From Mayamaea pseudoterrestris (Eukaryota > Bacillariophyta > Bacillariophyceae > Sellaphorales > Sellaphoraceae): a stretch of DNA of 64,000 bases. A model generated the notes under the pieces. It saw only the letters and a program-made list of their open reading frames with translations. It did not search any database and had not been told where the DNA came from. Positions 61,626 to 64,000 of this stretch are shown here, piece by piece. The stretch covers positions 62,001-126,000 of the forward strand of contig BROI01000004.1 of assembly GCA_027923505.1 (NCBI GenBank). Direction: 5' to 3'. Made by a program: the position numbers and the translations under genes. The first letter of the stretch is position 1, and every line of letters begins with the position of its first letter.

Positions 61626-63136
61626 AATGCAGTATCAAATGGCGAGCAGAAAAAAGTTGATGGCTGCGATGCTGACTGCTGGCGACGGCGGTTGACTGCT
61701 GACTTTACGCAACTGCGTCGAGTTTTCAACGACTGCTGGATCTCCGACTGCTGATTTTCTGCTTATTCTTAATATATATAAGTCAAAGCACAGCGCTGAA
61801 TCCTACAGATAAAGTGCCGTTCCGTACAAAGCAAGTTTGTCTTATTTGTTTGCGAGCCGAAACTTTGTCGGCTTCGTGCCGTCGCAACGGTTCTGAAATT
61901 GAGCTACGTGCACGAATCACATTCGTACATCTTGTTATGTACAGCGACCGCATACGACTATATATTTCCCATTTCATACACCAGACTAACCAATCCAATG
62001 CGTGGTGAAGGACTTGGTGGTTACTGTTGGAGCAGTATAGTTCGCCCGTGCGACACTGGAAAGGCAGTCGCAAGAATTGACAGGAGGGAGCAACGAGCGC
62101 TGATATCGGCAAGGGCGAGCGATTAATCACGACGCGGCCGCTCACATCCTTTGGACTGCTCGTCTTTGAGCTGGATACATACAGAGAAAGTTGCATGTTG
62201 CGCTGCAGCAGCCAAAGTGCGACTCATTGTCGGCGTTCGGCACGGCCCGGGCGCAAAATTATCTGCCATAACTGAGTGCCATACACTGTACGCCTTTTAT
62301 GTAGAGTTTGTCAAGCAAAATTAAAACAAATAGACCGTTTACTTATAGCTGCAACGTTTCAACACGCCTAGAGTTACTTGTGGACTTGGGGCAGGGGAGG
62401 GAGCTTCTTTTGCGCTTCGGCCAATTCCTGTCACAAAGAGTCACAATTGCGTCAGACATGCACATTGGTACGCCATCAATGTAGATGCTTATTGCACATT
62501 CCCGCACTTAGACTATCATGTACGTACAGCTGCCGTCTTTTCGCGACTCTTGTAAAACGTGGAAGGTCGAGCAGCCTTACATTTGCCAAGCTGCGCTTCG
62601 AGCTGAGCCGGAACGGGAAGAGGATCTGTTTCGTAGAGCGGCATTTTTCGTTGAACTGTAAATTGGCAGCAAACGAACTGTAAACTTGATCAAAGGGAGA
62701 CCAAAGGGATGAGACCAATTCGATGAACGGCTGATGATGTGGGCCTGCGAAACAGAAATGTCGCACAGAGATCGAACGAATTTAGCTACAAAGCTACTGC
62801 CTCGCAAAACTGTCTATCTACGGTAGTTGCCACTTAATAAGCGTACCGGTACTATTACAACGAACTTATAGCAATTACGATCTCTACCAATCGATTGCTA
62901 GAGTAAGCGCGAAATGGCTTTGACGAGATTTTGTCTGCATACGGGTAGACTGGTGCAAAAATTCACATAACAGACAAAATCTCGTCAAAGCCATTAGCAG
63001 TGTGGTTATTTATCTGACTACCTACTCGCTAATAAACTTTTTAGCGGTAGAAGAGTTCTAACATGATGTAAATAGTTGCAAGACTAAGGCTGCGTGCTTG
63101 TGCACGCGCAGGGAAAGTGTCAATGTGTTTGTTGCC
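61626..63136. other. long intergenic stretch, no gene recognised
   Basis: 1.5 kb with only short overlapping ORFs. Near the TRAPPC10 start, the unit GACTGCTG recurs several times (61670-61760), probably simple-sequence drift in its 5' region. The only distinct structure is the hairpin listed separately. No tRNA, snRNA or mobile element was recognised. Confidence 0.45.
62913..62995. repeat. perfect 25-bp inverted repeat (hairpin, 33-nt loop)
   Basis: AATGGCTTTGACGAGATTTT plus GTCTG at 62913-62937 is the exact reverse complement of 62971-62995. The 33 bp in between do not pair obviously. It is positioned about 140 bp beyond the FTR1-like stop codon, so it lies in or near that gene's 3' UTR. 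Possible roles: RNA stability or processing element, small-RNA precursor, or remnant of an inverted-repeat insertion. Confidence 0.9.
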
Positions 63137-64000
63137 TCATGGGTTGGCGACATCTTCCTGATGCCTATTTCTGCTGGTATTGTCTTCACTTTCGCCAGCT
63201 ATCGCGTCATTCGTGACAGACACATCGACAACGTCGTCTTCGCTGTCGTCTTTTGCTGCGTCTGGTTCCGTCCTTGTCGCCAAAGCGGTGCAGCGCTTGT
63301 ATTTCAAGTAATGCAGGAGTGCAAGCATTGCTAGCCAGGACCAAAAGACGACAATTTGTAACACAGTCCGCGAGCTGCTGTAACCAAATGGCTCCAAGAA
63401 GGTCATGGGTATCTTGTGGTCATCCCAAAACGATGGCATTGGAATGGCCCATACTTGCTTGGTCGGTGTCGTTTCCTCCTCCACGTTGTGCACTCCGTCA
63501 GTCAACAGGCCAGCTGATAGAAAGCTCACGAGCACAATCACAAACAGCGAAAAGCCTAATTTCTTGTTCTGCTGTAGCTTTTGGTTTGTATAGTAAATAC
63601 CATAGCCGAGCCCTCCGCCGATGATGATTCCAATGAATGCGCTCAGCGGGATCGCAGCCAAGTCATCTCCAGTCAGAAACGATGGAATGAGAAAGACACC
63701 GCATTCAGCCACTTCGCGCCATATATTCCAGGCAATGTTGAATCGAATTGATTTCAAAGTAAGCGCGTCGGCCGTGTCCTCGGCAGTGGTATTGGAGGCT
63801 GTTACAACTTCCGTTACATGAGGCGCAGCCTCATCGTCGACCGGAATGGCAGCCTCACAATCGGCGTCGGCATCGACATCAGCTTGCATGAGCGTTAAGG
63901 TTTGATCCGTGGACAAAGGCTGTTCATCTTCAAGGGGTGTCTTCACCTCCTTGATACTTGCACCTCTCATCTTTTCCTTGTTTCCAGCTTTTTTCGAGCC
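63137..64000 (-). CDS. FTR1-family iron permease, C-terminal half (5' end beyond window)
   Basis: The frame is open from the right edge to the stop at 63137. Met at 63970 is an internal or possible start, and the frame continues upstream (GSKKAGNKEKMRG), so the gene is cut. Visible domains: an acidic loop (QADVDADADCEA), then AWNIWREVAECGVFLIPSFL with an RExxE motif (R85, E86, E89 counted from that Met), the iron-coordinating pattern of FTR1. IPLSAFIGIIIGGGLGYGIY and FSLFVIVLVSFLSAGLLTDG-VHNVEE, a typical FTR1 late span, follow. A final span (TVLQIVVFWSWLAMLALLHYL) and an acidic tail (DDSEDDVVDVS) close it. Two RExxE motifs are expected in full FTR1; only the second is in view. It would import iron with a multicopper ferroxidase at the plasma membrane or vacuole. 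Confidence 0.72.
   Translation of the reverse strand, partial: GSKKAGNKEKMRGASIKEVKTPLEDEQPLSTDQTLTLMQADVDADADCEAAIPVDDEAAPHVTEVVTASNTTAEDTADALTLKSIRFNIAWNIWREVAECGVFLIPSFLTGDDLAAIPLSAFIGIIIGGGLGYGIYYTNQKLQQNKKLGFSLFVIVLVSFLSAGLLTDGVHNVEEETTPTKQVWAIPMPSFWDDHKIPMTFLEPFGYSSSRTVLQIVVFWSWLAMLALLHYLKYKRCTALATRTEPDAAKDDSEDDVVDVSVTNDAIAGESEDNTSRNRHQEDVANP

Noticed and set aside
61783-62196. 137-residue minus-strand ORF in the TRAPPC10-FTR1 spacer
   Set aside because: No domain, no start-site support and low-quality composition; likely chance.
1-64000. Retroelements, viral insertions, CRISPR arrays or bacterial operons
   Set aside because: No reverse transcriptase, integrase or capsid motif, no spaced direct-repeat array and no polycistronic bacterial layout was seen in either strand.

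Overview
The window looks like nuclear DNA from a photosynthetic stramenopile, most likely a diatom. Plastid-targeted proteins carry the signal-peptide plus ASAFAP-type motif of secondary red plastids: a fucoxanthin/chlorophyll-type LHC (SASAFAPQ), a Rieske-like protein (SAFTNAP), a methyltransferase (DAFAPRN), a saccharopine-reductase-like protein (SAFTPQ) and a thylakoid protein (DAYVP). Genes are compact, with 0-9 short GT-AG introns. No bacterial, viral or organellar segment was seen. Species cannot be named from the sequence alone.

Layout. 1-10 kb: a CXC (tesmin/LIN54-like) gene cut by the left edge, then one 7.8-kb intronless gene for a ROD/KNTC1-like kinetochore protein. 10-14.5 kb: a sparse stretch with a weak gene model, a thylakoid membrane protein, a 73-residue hydrophobic protein and degenerate tandem repeats. 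14.5-28 kb: mitoribosomal uL23, APC3/CDC27, a TMX3-like disulfide isomerase, a secretory beta-propeller, a Rieske-like plastid protein that lost its cluster ligands, a plastid methyltransferase, an acidic membrane protein, a HACD-like protein lacking its catalytic Tyr, a leucine-rich-repeat protein, a MerT-MerP-like fusion and one 5S rRNA gene. 28-48.5 kb: an alpha-kinase, a CENP-N/Chl4-like protein, ETF-beta, the SNF2 ATPase ERCC6L2 (10 exons, two of them 17 and 22 nt), ADA2, an AKR7-type reductase, uracil-DNA glycosylase, an LHC gene with a decayed copy of its 3' end behind it, a LYR protein, a saccharopine-reductase-like protein and 6-phosphogluconolactonase. 48.5-50 kb: a 1.3-kb element with terminal inverted repeats and no visible transposase. 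50-64 kb: acetyl-CoA synthetase, a two-box HMG protein, SNM1A/DCLRE1A nuclease, TRAPPC10, a long sparse stretch holding a perfect 25-bp hairpin, and an FTR1-type iron permease running off the right edge.

The genes are mostly housekeeping and do not form one pathway. Two loose themes stand out. One is chromosome segregation and genome maintenance (ROD, CENP-N, APC3, ERCC6L2, SNM1A, UNG, ADA2, HMG). The other is plastid and membrane proteins of uncertain role. Strands alternate along most of the window, giving divergent promoters of about 0.15-0.7 kb and convergent 3' ends often under 120 bp apart (21 bp between SNM1A and TRAPPC10). No single undescribed multigene system is evident. The strongest leads are the ligand-less Rieske protein, the MerT-MerP fusion in a eukaryote, the divergent CENP-N/ROD pair, the HACD variant and the TIR element.
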